This document shows, one piece after another, positions 24,395-32,317 of a DNA stretch of 64,000 nucleotides. The first letter of the stretch is position 1; every line of letters begins with the position of its first letter. This stretch comes from Lysobacter sp. yr284. Lineage in GTDB: Bacteria > Pseudomonadota > Gammaproteobacteria > Xanthomonadales > Xanthomonadaceae. Both the position numbers and the translations under genes were made by a program. The notes under the pieces were generated by a model. The model was not told where the DNA came from. It saw only the letters and a list, made by a program, of their open reading frames with translations, and ran no database searches. The stretch covers positions 69,361 to 133,360 of the forward strand of contig NZ_FNPT01000008.1 of NCBI RefSeq assembly GCF_900107375.1, in the 5' to 3' direction.

Positions 24395-25168
24395 ATGACG
24401 GCGATGACATGGATGCTGGCGGCTGCGGCCGCCGCGGTGGTGGCGACCGGCGGCGACGCGCCGCCTTCGGGCTGGGTGGCGATCGATCCGCCGCGCAGCG
24501 AAGCGGGGCTGCAGTGCGTGAACGACTCCCGGCAGGCATGGTTTGTCGGCCGCGCCGCAGACGGCACGCCGGAACTGCGGGAAGGGCGCCGGGAACGCCC
24601 TGCCTTGCGGGTGCGCGAGGTGTTCGACGACGGGGCCTTGCTCGGCTACAACCACGGCGAGTTCGGCGGCTGGATCCAATGGCTGCCGCGCGACGGCGGT
24701 GCGCGCTTCGAACAGCGCCAGGTCGATCCGGTGACGGCGACGCGTTACCGCGGCGAGGCGGTGATCGCCGAGGGGCTGGCGCATATGGGCGTCAACCGCG
24801 GCTCGATCCTGCGCTTCGAGCGCCGCGACGGGCGCCGCTGGCGCATCCACCGCCTCGCCGAGCTCGACGCCGCACCGGTGGCGGCGCTGCGGCGCGGCGA
24901 CAAGGAGTGGGTGCTGCTGTTGGTCGACGGCCTGGCGTCGGTGCAACTCGACAGCGGCCGCGTCCAGCGCCTGCATCGCGCGCGCGATTGGTTCGCGGGC
25001 CGGGTCGATTCGATCCAGCCGCTCGGCGACGGCTGGTTGATCGGCAGCGCGCGCGGCGCGATCCGGCTGGAAGCGGTGGCCGGCGGCGGTTACCGCGAAC
25101 GCTGGTGGGTGCCGGCGCCGTGCGCGGCGCTGGAGCCCCACTGCAGTTGCGCCCGATCCGGGCTTTAG
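24395..25168 (+). CDS. Exported protein, second of two tandem paralogs
   Basis: This paralog (257 aa) has a short export signal (MLAAAAAAVVATGGDA). It matches the upstream protein through GSILRFERRDGRRWRIHRLA, ELDAAPVAALRRGDKEWVLL, LVDGLASVQLDSG and GWLIGSARGAIRLEAV, and its Cys-containing end (WWVPAPCAALEPHCSC) aligns with that of the first copy. N-terminal halves are more divergent (VREVFDDGALLGYNHGEFGG is unique to this copy). It is probably a periplasmic paralog that split in function after tandem duplication. Function is not known. It converges on the DUF1579-like gene with a 97-base gap. Confidence 0.75.
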   Translation: MTAMTWMLAAAAAAVVATGGDAPPSGWVAIDPPRSEAGLQCVNDSRQAWFVGRAADGTPELREGRRERPALRVREVFDDGALLGYNHGEFGGWIQWLPRDGGARFEQRQVDPVTATRYRGEAVIAEGLAHMGVNRGSILRFERRDGRRWRIHRLAELDAAPVAALRRGDKEWVLLLVDGLASVQLDSGRVQRLHRARDWFAGRVDSIQPLGDGWLIGSARGAIRLEAVAGGGYRERWWVPAPCAALEPHCSCARSGL

Positions 25169-25264
25169 CCGGTCGCGCGCAGACGCGTCCCGGCGCGCCG
25201 GCGCGTCCATCGGCGAGGGACCGCAGCGGCCGACAGCGGCGGCGATGCCGCATGCGTGGCGGTG

Positions 25265-25861
25265 TCAGCCGACCCGCCGATAACGCGAGACCCAATTGGT
25301 TTCCCAACTCGCGCCGCCGTCGGCCGAATACGCCTGCTCCCATTGCACGCGCTCGGCGCCGATGTCCGTCCACAGCCCGCGCACCTTGACCGTCGTGCCG
25401 CGCAGTTCGCTCTCGCCGAAGAACCGGCCCTCGCCGTCGGCGAAGCCGCCGATCATCGGCGCGGCGATGCGCTGCGGGTTGCGGGTGTCCAGCCACCAGT
25501 CGGCCCAGCGGCGCGCGGCCGGGTCGAAGCTGCGCAAGGCCAGGCCGCGATAGGGCAGGCCGGGGCGATTCACCACGCTTTCGTCGAACTGGGCGAGGCC
25601 GCCGAACAGCGACTGGGTCTGGCAGCGGCCTTCGAATTCTTCCCAGTCGTCGCTGCCCATCAGCCGTTCCCGCAGGCGGCGGTAGCGCACCTGCCAATGG
25701 CCGAGGAAGAAGTCGAAGGCGCGTGCGGGATCGGCGCCGCCGGCCGCGGCGGAGACCGCGGGCGCGGCGGCGATGGCCGCGGCCGGCAGCGCCGCGGCGA
25801 CGGCGGCGAGCAACGGCGCGCGCAGCAGCAGGCGGCGGGACGGGTCATGGGGGGCGTGCAT
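25265..25861 (-). CDS. Exported DUF1579-like protein, copy 1
   Basis: The 198-residue protein carries a basic, hydrophobic export segment with an RR pair (DPSRRLLLRAPLLAAVAAAL), possibly Tat type. The mature part starts ARAFDFFLGHWQVRYRRL, the opening of DUF1579-like lipocalin-type domains. It continues with FDPAARRWADWWLDTRNP, PMIGGFADGEGRFFGESEL, VRGLWTDIG and a QAYSADGGASWETNWVSRY end. DUF1579 proteins are beta-barrels with unknown ligands. The next minus-strand gene upstream (25903) is a paralog. The start is the first ATG before the basic segment. Confidence 0.75.
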   Translation of the reverse strand: MHAPHDPSRRLLLRAPLLAAVAAALPAAAIAAAPAVSAAAGGADPARAFDFFLGHWQVRYRRLRERLMGSDDWEEFEGRCQTQSLFGGLAQFDESVVNRPGLPYRGLALRSFDPAARRWADWWLDTRNPQRIAAPMIGGFADGEGRFFGESELRGTTVKVRGLWTDIGAERVQWEQAYSADGGASWETNWVSRYRRVG

Positions 25862-25902
25862 GCGCGGTCCTGGCGTGGGCGGGCGGGTCGGCGGCGCGCG
25901 GC

Positions 25903-26511
25903 TCAGCCCGCGCCGTGGCCCAGGCGGGTGTCGGTGGCGAGCCAGTTGACCTGCCAGCGGCGGCCGCCGTCGGTGGAGACGGCTTGTTCGAACAGGCAGC
26001 GGTCGGCGTGCGGGCAGTGGATGCGGAAGCGCACCCGCACCGGCCGGCCGTCGAGGCGGTCGTCGCCGAAGAATTCGCCGCGGCCGTCGACGAAGCGGCC
26101 GGCCAGCGGCGCGGTGAGGGCGCCGTCGCGCAGGTTGGCGTAGTGGATGCGCCATAGCCGCGTGGCCGGTTCGTACAGCCGCAGGGCGACGCCGTCGATG
26201 CGTCCGGCCGGGCCGGCCACGGCCAGTTCGGCGAGATTGGCGCGGCCGCCGTGCACGGCGACGACGCGGGTGGTGCCGGTGTATTCCAGCCACCGCGGCG
26301 CGGCGCCCGGCGACGCGGCCAGGCGCCGCACCTGGGTGCGCCACAGGCCGGTCTCGAAATCGAAATCGCGTTGGCCGTCGCGGCCGGCCGTGGCTTGCGT
26401 CGTGGCCGCCTGGACCACGCCGCACGGCGACGCGGCCAGCGCGAGCAAGGCGGCGAGGGCGCCGGCGCACAGCGCCAAGGTCGGGCGGCTCGCGGCTTCG
26501 GACGAGGGCAT
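25903..26511 (-). CDS. Exported DUF1579-like protein, copy 2
   Basis: This 202-residue paralog has a signal peptide (LALCAGALAALLALAASPCG). It matches copy 1 through RDFDFETGLWRTQVRRLA, RLWRIHYANLRDG, GRFVDGRGEFFGDDRLDG and FEQAVSTDGGRRWQVNWLAT, but it lacks the DWW segment and has an extra Cys pair in RIHCPHADRCLFEQ. It sits 41 bases upstream of copy 1, so both are likely cotranscribed from the promoter in the 142-base gap shared with the divergent HExxH gene. GGGAG upstream supports ATG 26511; an earlier ATG at 26541 is in frame. Confidence 0.75.
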   Translation of the reverse strand: MPSSEAASRPTLALCAGALAALLALAASPCGVVQAATTQATAGRDGQRDFDFETGLWRTQVRRLAASPGAAPRWLEYTGTTRVVAVHGGRANLAELAVAGPAGRIDGVALRLYEPATRLWRIHYANLRDGALTAPLAGRFVDGRGEFFGDDRLDGRPVRVRFRIHCPHADRCLFEQAVSTDGGRRWQVNWLATDTRLGHGAG

Positions 26512-26653
26512 CGGCGCAGCTCCCAGGACGGTCGCGGCCACTGTGCGGCGCGCCGCCGCGTCGCCTCAAGGGCCACTCTGGCGGTCGGCGCGCAGGCCAC
26601 TTCGCCGCGCGCGCCGTGCGCGCTAGGCTGGCGGCGAACGCAAGGAGACGCGC

Positions 26654-27589
26654 ATGCGCATGAAACGGATCGTCGTCGCCTGCTGCCTGGCCGCCGCCTG
26701 CGCGGGGTGTCCGGACCGCGGCGGCGGGCAGGGGCGCGCCGCCGCCGCCGCGCCGCCTGCGCCCGCGCCGGCAGCCACGCCGCTGCCGCCGCAGGCGCGC
26801 GAGTACCGCACCGACCACTACGCCATCTTCAGCGCCGCCCCGCCGGCCCAGACCGTGCGCGTGGCGACCGCGGCGGAGGCGCTGTACCGCGCCTACGGCG
26901 AGTTCTTCGCCCTGCCGCCGGCGGCGGCCGACGCCCGCCTGCGCCTGATCCTGTATCGCGACCGCGCCCAGTTCTCCGCGTTCAACACTTCGATGCCCTG
27001 GGCCGAGGCCTACTACCGCACGCCGTACTGCCACGCCTATTTCGACCAGAACTCGGACAGCCCCTATCACTGGATGCTGCACGAGGCCACCCACCAACTG
27101 CATGCCGAGCGCGCCGGTTTTGCGCGGGCGAAGTGGATCAACGAAGGCGTGGCCAGTTACTTCGGCGCGAGCCGGCTCGACGGCGCGCGGCTGCGGCCGG
27201 GCACGATCGATCCGGGCGCCTATCCGATCTGGTGGTTGCCGGACCTGCCGCTGTCGGGCTCGCTCGAACGCGACCTGCGCTCGGGCCTGCTGATCCCGCT
27301 GCGGCAGTTGATCGACGACAGCGGGCCGCCGATCGGCGGACGCCATCTCAACGTGTACTACCTCGAGTACTGGAGCCTGTCGCACTTCCTGTTCCACTAC
27401 GACGGCGGCCGCTACGCCGCAGCCTATCGCCGGCTGCTGCGCGGGCGCGGCACGCTGGCCGAGTTCGAGCGCGAGCTGGGGCCGGTGCAGGCGATCCAGG
27501 CGCAGTGGTACGCCTATCTGCTGGAGAAGCGCGCCGAGATCGCCGACGGCGGCGCGCTGGCGCAGGCGACGCCGCTGCGGCGGCGCTGA
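26654..27589 (+). CDS. Exported HExxH metalloprotease-like protein (DUF1570 type)
   Basis: This 311-residue protein has an N-terminal signal with a possible lipobox (VVACCLAAACAGC), then a Pro/Ala linker. The catalytic region contains HEATH (His143-Glu144-His147) with a third ligand Glu164 in WINEGVASYF, the gluzincin arrangement. The upstream segment YRTDHYAIFSAAPP and FALPPAAADARLRLILYRDRAQF are typical of DUF1570/peptidase-MA-like proteins, and AQWYAYL closes the helical C-terminus. A periplasmic or surface peptidase is likely; the substrate is unknown. The gene has an AAGGAGA site immediately before ATG 26654 and diverges from the DUF1579 pair. Confidence 0.8.
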   Translation: MRMKRIVVACCLAAACAGCPDRGGGQGRAAAAAPPAPAPAATPLPPQAREYRTDHYAIFSAAPPAQTVRVATAAEALYRAYGEFFALPPAAADARLRLILYRDRAQFSAFNTSMPWAEAYYRTPYCHAYFDQNSDSPYHWMLHEATHQLHAERAGFARAKWINEGVASYFGASRLDGARLRPGTIDPGAYPIWWLPDLPLSGSLERDLRSGLLIPLRQLIDDSGPPIGGRHLNVYYLEYWSLSHFLFHYDGGRYAAAYRRLLRGRGTLAEFERELGPVQAIQAQWYAYLLEKRAEIADGGALAQATPLRRR

Positions 27590-27925
27590 ACGCGGCGGCG
27601 GCGCGCGCGTTCAGCGCTCATGCGCCTTGCCGGCGGCGCGATGCCGACATCGATGCCTGCCTCGGCAGGCGCGCCGGGTCCGATGGATGCGGCGGCGATG
27701 GATGCGGCCGCCGCATCGCCGAAACGAATCCGCGGTTGTCGTTGACAGCGCGCGCAGCGGAGCTTTGAATTCTCCCGGCCCGGCCGATGCGCGAGTCGCA
27801 ACGATTTCTTTTGGCCGGTACGAGTATTTCTTGCAGCGGCCCCGCGGCCGCATGCGCGACGCGGCGGCTGCGGCCGCCGGTCTTCACCGGATCGGCCTTG
27901 GCCGTTCTCATCGACTGGAACCGCC
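27590..27925. other. Intergenic region upstream of the LysR gene
   Basis: This 336-base gap has no credible gene. The sequence from 27720 to 27840 is less GC-rich, with GAACGATTTCTTTTGG-like and AGTATTTCTTGCAG stretches, and is the probable regulatory region of the LysR gene. No clear palindromic T-N11-A box was assigned. Confidence 0.45.
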
Positions 27926-28798
27926 ATGGCCCACACCCGCATCAACCTCGGCGCGCTCAAGGCTTTCGAGGCCGCCGCGCGCGCGCTCAGCCTGACCCGC
28001 GCGGCCGACGAGCTCAACGTCACCCAGGCTGCGGTCAGCCACCAGGTGCGCCTGCTGGAGAACCAACTCGGGGTCGAACTGTTCCGCCGCCTGCCGCGCG
28101 GGCTGGCGCTGACCGACGAAGGCCTGGGCCTGTTGCCGGCGATCCAGGAAGCGTTCGACCGCATCGACAGCGCGCTCGACCGGGTCGGCGACGGGCTGGC
28201 GCGCGAAGTGGTGCACGTCGGCGCGGTCGGCACCTTCGCCAGCGGCTGGCTGCTGCCGCGGCTGGCCGAGTTCGCGCGCCTGCATCCGTCGGTGGACGTG
28301 CGCGTGAGCACCAACAACAACCGCGTCGATCCGGCCGCCGAAGGCCTCGACTACGCGGTGCGCTTCGGCCGCGGCACCTGGCCGGGCATGGAGAGCCGGT
28401 TCCTGATGCCCGCGCCGCTGACCCCGCTGTGCACGCCGGCGATCGCCCAGCAACTGCGCGAGCCGGCCGAACTGGCGCGCTTCGCGCTGCTGCGTTCGTA
28501 CTTCGTCGACGACTGGCGGCTGTGGTTCGAAGCCGCGCGCGCGGTGCCGTGCGGGCCGATCAACGGCGCGATCTTCGATTCCTCGCTAACCATGGTGCAG
28601 TGCGCGCTGCAGGGCCTGGGCGTGGCCCTGGCGCCGCCGTCGATGTTCGCGCGCGAACTCGCCCAGGGCCTGCTGGTGCAGCCCTTCGACATCGCCCTCG
28701 ACGCCGGCGGCTACTGGCTGACCCGGCTGGCGTTGAAACCGGCCGGCGACGGCGCGTCGGCGTTCGCGGGGTGGCTGGAGCGGGCTTGCGCGGAGTGA
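27926..28798 (+). CDS. LysR-family regulator of the GcvA/AmpR group
   Basis: The 290-residue protein opens INLGALKAFEAAARALSLTR, and residues 15-65 form the winged helix-turn-helix, including AADELNVTQAAVSHQVRLLE and LFRRLPRGLALTDEG. The wording of this segment is that of the AmpR/GcvA branch. The effector domain shows VGTFASGWLLPRLAEF, LDYAVRFGRGTWPGMES and a GPINGAIFDSSLTMVQCAL stretch. Neither a beta-lactamase nor gcv genes are next to it, and the adjacent genes point away or are convergent, so its target cannot be read from context. The start lies 336 bases after the HExxH gene. Confidence 0.9.
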   Translation: MAHTRINLGALKAFEAAARALSLTRAADELNVTQAAVSHQVRLLENQLGVELFRRLPRGLALTDEGLGLLPAIQEAFDRIDSALDRVGDGLAREVVHVGAVGTFASGWLLPRLAEFARLHPSVDVRVSTNNNRVDPAAEGLDYAVRFGRGTWPGMESRFLMPAPLTPLCTPAIAQQLREPAELARFALLRSYFVDDWRLWFEAARAVPCGPINGAIFDSSLTMVQCALQGLGVALAPPSMFARELAQGLLVQPFDIALDAGGYWLTRLALKPAGDGASAFAGWLERACAE

Positions 28799-28832
28799 GC
28801 GGCGCAGCGGCAGCCGCGCGCGCGCCGGTCGT

Positions 28833-29435
28833 TCAGGCCAGGGTCTTGGCCAACAGCCACAGCATCGCGCTGCGCGCCTGTCGCGCGTCCGCGCCGGCGT
28901 CGATCTCCAGCGCCGCGCGGTCGAAACACGCCGAGAGCAGGCGGGCGAGGGGGGCGACGTCGACGTTCGCGTCGCCCAGCGCCTCGGCCAAGCCTTGCTG
29001 CAAGGCGCTGCCCGCGTTGGCCTGGTCGATCGCGCCGGCCTGCTCGGGGCCGAGCACCGCCGGCGCGTCGATCAACAACAGCCTCGTGCGGCCGGGCACG
29101 GTCATGCTGTCCAGGTACGCCTCGGCGCCGCGGATCAACGCGGCTCGGGCGGGCAGCTCGGCCGGGGCGGCCGCGAGGATCGCGTCGCGCACGGCTTCGG
29201 CTTCCGCGTCCAGCACTTGCCGGAACAGGTCGCGCTTGTCGGCGAAGTGGTGGTACAGCGCGCCGCGGGTCAGGCCGGCCGCGGCGACGACATCAGGGGT
29301 CGAGGTGTCGGCGTAGCCGCGGGCGACGAACAGGGCGCGGGCGGCGTCGAGCAGGGCGCGGCGGGTGCCTTCGGTGCGTTCGCGGTTGCTGCGGCCGGCG
29401 CGGGAGGGCGCGCGGCGTCGATCGGTGGTTTCCAT
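28833..29435 (-). CDS. TetR-family repressor
   Basis: The 200-residue protein has a basic N-terminus and a helix-turn-helix at about residues 25-70 (RALLDAARALFVARGYADTS, VVAAAGLTRGALYHHFADKR). The rest is an all-helical ligand-binding domain with AEAVRDAILAAAPAEL, SMTVPGRTRLLLIDAPAVLG and QANAGSALQQGLAEAL. It is divergent from a VOC gene, and two palindromes in the 93-base gap look like its operators, one directly adjoining its own ATG. Autorepression and control of the VOC gene are therefore likely, with an unknown small-molecule inducer. An AmpR-like regulator gene ends 34 bases away in the convergent direction. Confidence 0.9.
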   Translation of the reverse strand: METTDRRRAPSRAGRSNRERTEGTRRALLDAARALFVARGYADTSTPDVVAAAGLTRGALYHHFADKRDLFRQVLDAEAEAVRDAILAAAPAELPARAALIRGAEAYLDSMTVPGRTRLLLIDAPAVLGPEQAGAIDQANAGSALQQGLAEALGDANVDVAPLARLLSACFDRAALEIDAGADARQARSAMLWLLAKTLA

Positions 29436-29452
29436 ACATGCAGCCTGTATGT
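29436..29452. promoter_or_regulatory. TetR operator box 1
   Basis: ACATGCAGCCTGTATGT is a 17-base interrupted palindrome with half-site ACATRCAG. It abuts the TetR start codon, so binding there should block the gene's own expression. Box 2 at 29465 differs by one base. Confidence 0.75.
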
Positions 29453-29464
29453 TAATTTAAGCTT

Positions 29465-29481
29465 ACATGCAGACTGTATGT
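29465..29481. promoter_or_regulatory. TetR operator box 2
   Basis: ACATGCAGACTGTATGT matches box 1 at 16 of 17 positions and is centred 29 bases from it, about three helical turns. It lies 48 bases before the VOC start, within the AT-richer stretch TTAATTTAAGCTTACATG that probably contains the promoters. Confidence 0.75.
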
Positions 29482-29528
29482 AAAAGCCTCCCGCCGCGAC
29501 AAGCCCGACCCGCCAGGAACCGACGCCC

Positions 29529-29954
29529 ATGAAGATCGCCAGCTTCTACCCCGTACTCATGACCGCCGACGTCGCCGCCACCGCGGCCTTCTATCAGGCC
29601 CATTTCGGCTTCGTCGCGCTGTTCGCCGCCGACTGGTACGTGCACCTGCAATCGGCCGAGGACCCGTCGGTCAACCTGGCCGTGCTCGACGGCGCCCACG
29701 CCACGATCCCTGAATCCGGCCGCGGCCGGGTCGGCGGCCTGTTGCTGAACTTCGAGGTCGAGGACGTCGATGCGGTCCACGAGCGGCTCGTCGCCGCCGG
29801 CCTGCCGGTGCTGCTGGGCCTGCGCGACGAAGCCTTCGGCCAGCGCCACTTCATCACCGCCGATCCCAACGGCGTGCTGCTCGACATCATCACCCCGATC
29901 GCGCCGAGCGCGGAGTTCGCTGCGCAGTACGCGGACGGCGCGCTGCCCGTTTGA
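29529..29954 (+). CDS. VOC-superfamily (glyoxalase/bleomycin-resistance type) protein
   Basis: The 141-residue protein has two beta-alpha-beta-beta-beta modules of the vicinal oxygen chelate fold: [20 protein letters not shown] at about 8-27 and [20 protein letters not shown] at about 75-94, followed by [19 protein letters not shown] and [10 protein letters not shown]. This order matches glyoxalase-like or bleomycin-resistance-like proteins. Metal ligands cannot be assigned with confidence, although the His in [10 protein letters not shown] and Asp/Glu near LLDIITP are candidates. It is the likely target of the divergent TetR repressor, suggesting an inducible protective or catabolic enzyme. 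Confidence 0.9.
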   Translation: MKIASFYPVLMTADVAATAAFYQAHFGFVALFAADWYVHLQSAEDPSVNLAVLDGAHATIPESGRGRVGGLLLNFEVEDVDAVHERLVAAGLPVLLGLRDEAFGQRHFITADPNGVLLDIITPIAPSAEFAAQYADGALPV

Positions 29955-29985
29955 ACGGCGCGGCGGGTCGAAGACGTGCGGCCGC

Positions 29986-30468
29986 TCAACCAGTGTCGGC
30001 GTGCGCATGGAACTCGTCGGCGTCGCGGCTGCGGCCCCAAAGACGGGCCAGCCGCTCGAACCCGCGTTCGAAGGCATCTGCCGGGCCGCCCGCGGTGGCC
30101 CGTTCGCAGTCCAGGCCCAACGCGACCAGCCACAGCGCATCGAAACGACGGTTGAGGCTCATCAGCCGCCGGTCGACGGCTTCGATGTCGACGGTTCCCG
30201 CGCGATATTCGCGATGCAACTCCAGCAGGCATTGGCCGGCGATGCTTTCATCGTCGAGTCGGGACGCATCGACATGCCGCGCCAGGATGCTGCGCGCGAG
30301 CGTCTGTACCGGTTCGGCGGTGGATTCGCCGGCCAATAGCGCGATATCCAGGTCTCCGCGATCGGTGTCCTCGCGCAGCCGTTGCACGGCCCATTCGATG
30401 CAGTCCTCGTGCGCATCGCGCCAGCCGCCCGCCAGGCGGCAGTAGTGCTTCAGCAATTGCTCGATCAT
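29986..30468 (-). CDS. Hypothetical helical protein, 160 aa
   Basis: No family was recognised. The product is soluble and predicted largely alpha-helical: MIEQLLKHYCRLAGGW, CIEWAVQRLREDTDRGDLDI, AEPVQTLARSILARHVDASR and QCLLELHREYRAGTVDIE. It has no signal peptide or membrane helix. The alternation of charged helices suggests a small regulatory or immunity-type protein, but this is only an impression. ATG 30468 was chosen; a GTG two codons upstream is possible. It converges on the VOC gene with a 31-base gap. Confidence 0.65.
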   Translation of the reverse strand: MIEQLLKHYCRLAGGWRDAHEDCIEWAVQRLREDTDRGDLDIALLAGESTAEPVQTLARSILARHVDASRLDDESIAGQCLLELHREYRAGTVDIEAVDRRLMSLNRRFDALWLVALGLDCERATAGGPADAFERGFERLARLWGRSRDADEFHAHADTG

Positions 30469-30526
30469 TCGCACGCGCGAGGCTCTCCGGCAAGGGCGGC
30501 AGCGTAGCCGTGCGCTTGAGGACGCA

Positions 30527-30952
30527 TCAAGCCGCGGCGACGACGCCCGTCGCCAGCGCCGCTGCTTCGTCGGCGAACATCGCCATCGCCGTGTTCATGC
30601 GCTTGAAGCCCAGGCCCAGGTAGAAGCCTTCCTTGCCCGGGTTGGCGTAGAGCAGGATCTTGCGGTGGCCCTGCGCGCGCCGCACCAGCGATTCGACGAT
30701 GGCCTTGCCCAGGCCGCTGCCCTGGTGGCGCGGATGCACGGCGATGTCGCTGAGGTAGGCGCAATCCACGCCGTCGGCGAGCGCGCGGCCGGCGCCGACC
30801 AGGCGCCCGTCGGCGTAGACCAGGACGACGTAGCGGCTGTTGCCGAAGGCGGTGCGCAGGTAGTCGGGGCTCTTTTCGCCCAGCGGCGCGATCCGGTACA
30901 GCTCGGACAGTTCGTCCCAGTCCACCGCGTCCAGTCGTTCGATCCATTGCAT
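30527..30952 (-). CDS. GNAT-family N-acetyltransferase
   Basis: The 141-residue enzyme contains the acetyl-CoA binding motif A at LSDIAVHPRHQGSGLGKAIV, with the RHQGSG pyrophosphate loop, preceded by the strand VVLVYADGRLVGAGRA. Motif B follows as KILLYANPGKEGFYLGLGFK. The order and length fit small GNATs that acetylate amino groups of small molecules or proteins; the substrate is unknown. It has a predicted active strand order without export signal, so it is cytoplasmic. It lies 42 bases downstream of the EamA transporter on the same strand and may be cotranscribed with it. Confidence 0.9.
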   Translation of the reverse strand: MQWIERLDAVDWDELSELYRIAPLGEKSPDYLRTAFGNSRYVVLVYADGRLVGAGRALADGVDCAYLSDIAVHPRHQGSGLGKAIVESLVRRAQGHRKILLYANPGKEGFYLGLGFKRMNTAMAMFADEAAALATGVVAAA

Positions 30953-30994
30953 GGCGTGCGCTCCAGGGGAATCGGGTGTCGGTGGATGCCGGCG

Positions 30995-31888
30995 TCAGTG
31001 CGCTTCGCGCCGCGCCAGCCACACGCCGGCCAGGATCAGCGCGCCGGCCGCGGCCATCGGCGCGGTCACCGGTTCGCCCAGCAGCAGCCAGGCCCAGGCC
31101 ACGCCGAACAGCGGGATCAGGTAGGTGACCAGCGAGGTGCGGGCGGCGCCGATGCGCGCCACCAGTCGGTAGAACAACGCGTAGGCCAGGCCGGTGCAGA
31201 GCAGGCCCAGCAGCGCCGCCGCGGCCCAGGCGCGCGCGCCGACCGGTTGCGCCGGCCATTGCGCCAGCGCCGCCGGCAGCATCAGCAGCGCCGCGCTGAG
31301 CAGGGTCGCGCTGGCCACCGCCGCCGGCGGCAGGCCACCGAGGTGGCGGCGCACCAGGTGCAGGCCGACGCCGTACAGGAACGCCGCCGCGCAGCCCGCC
31401 GCGACCGCCCAGCCGACCGCCGCGCCGGTGCCGCCGCTCTTGCCCGCCGCCAGCACGCCGACGCCGGCGAAGCCGCCGAGCAAGGCCAGCGCGCGGCGCT
31501 TGCCGATCTTCTCGCCGAAGAACGCGAAGCCGACCAGCGCAGCGAACAGCACGGTCATGGCGCTGGCGATCGCGCCGATCCCGGCCGGCGCGCGTTCGGC
31601 GCCCCAGGCGAACAGCGCGAACGGCACCGCCGAGTTGATCGCGCCGACCAGCGCCAGCTTCGGCCACAGCCGCAGCGGGAACTGCGCCCGCGCGCGCCAC
31701 AGCAGTGGCGCCAGCACCAGCCCGCCGAGCGCCAGGCGCACCTCGACCAGCGCCAGCGGCCCGAACGCCGGCGCGGCGACGCGCATGAACAGGAACGAGA
31801 TGCCCCAGATCGCGGCCAGCGCGGGCAGTTCCAGCGCGTCCAGGCGCAGGCGGGCGGCGAATCCGGTGGGGGCGAGGGCGGCGTTCAT
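30995..31888 (-). CDS. EamA/DMT-family transporter
   Basis: The 297-residue protein has about ten hydrophobic helices in two EamA repeats. The first repeat includes LPALAAIWGISFLFMRVAAP and FALFAWGAERAPAGIGAIAS, and the second TGLAYALFYRLVARIGAART and TYLIPLFGVAWAWLLLGEPV, which carry the internal EamA duplication signature. Members of this RhaT/YdcZ-like group export amino acids or other metabolites. It is followed by a GNAT gene, a combination compatible with detoxification of an amino compound, but no substrate can be assigned. Upstream at 31932-31978 is an inverted repeat in a less GC-rich promoter region. Confidence 0.9.
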   Translation of the reverse strand: MNAALAPTGFAARLRLDALELPALAAIWGISFLFMRVAAPAFGPLALVEVRLALGGLVLAPLLWRARAQFPLRLWPKLALVGAINSAVPFALFAWGAERAPAGIGAIASAMTVLFAALVGFAFFGEKIGKRRALALLGGFAGVGVLAAGKSGGTGAAVGWAVAAGCAAAFLYGVGLHLVRRHLGGLPPAAVASATLLSAALLMLPAALAQWPAQPVGARAWAAAALLGLLCTGLAYALFYRLVARIGAARTSLVTYLIPLFGVAWAWLLLGEPVTAPMAAAGALILAGVWLARREAH

Positions 31889-32317
31889 GGCGGCTCGGCG
31901 ATGTCGGGCGGTGTGGTTACTGTAGGTCGGTACTGGCTCTGTCTGTGGACCAGATATGGGTAATTGAATGGAGCCAGTTGGCGCCGGGAGGCTGCGCAGC
32001 GGACGCCGAGCGTGCGGCCGCCGCCGCGGGCGGCCGAGGCGCCCGCTGCGGTGCGAGGCTTCGCTCGGGTCTGGCGAATCCGCGGCCGCACTGCGACTGA
32101 ATTGTCGCGGCGTGGCACTTCGCATTCTTCGCTGGCGCACAAGGCCGGCGCACTGACAGAATCGCGTGGCGCTGCGCAGGGGGCGGCGCGCGGGACGGCC
32201 CGGGGACACGCGGCCGCTCCCCGGCGATGTGCGGCGCAGGCCGTGCGTAGCCCCTTGCGATGCCACTCCGCGCGCCACGACGGCGCAGCCGCCGCCTGCC
32301 ATCACAAGGATCGTTCG
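31889..32317. other. Intergenic region with an AT-richer promoter zone
   Basis: This 430-base gap separates the divergent EamA and TPR-like genes. The 31910-31975 zone is less GC-rich (TGGTTACTGTAGGTCGGTAC, then GATATGGGTAATTGAATGG) and contains the inverted repeat described separately. The remaining 340 bases contain only Arg/Pro-rich frames. I see no gene. Confidence 0.5.
31932..31978. promoter_or_regulatory. Long-spaced inverted repeat upstream of the EamA gene
   Basis: ACTGGCTC (31932-31939) is repeated inverted as GAGCCAGT (31971-31978), 31 bases apart, with GGACCAG between. EamA transporters are commonly paired with MocR-type regulators that bind spaced CTGG-like sites; no such regulator lies next to this one. 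The site is inferred. Confidence 0.35.

Noticed and set aside
27926-28798. ampR with neighbouring ampC
   Set aside because: The LysR protein resembles AmpR, but no beta-lactamase gene lies beside it and the neighbouring genes are unrelated.
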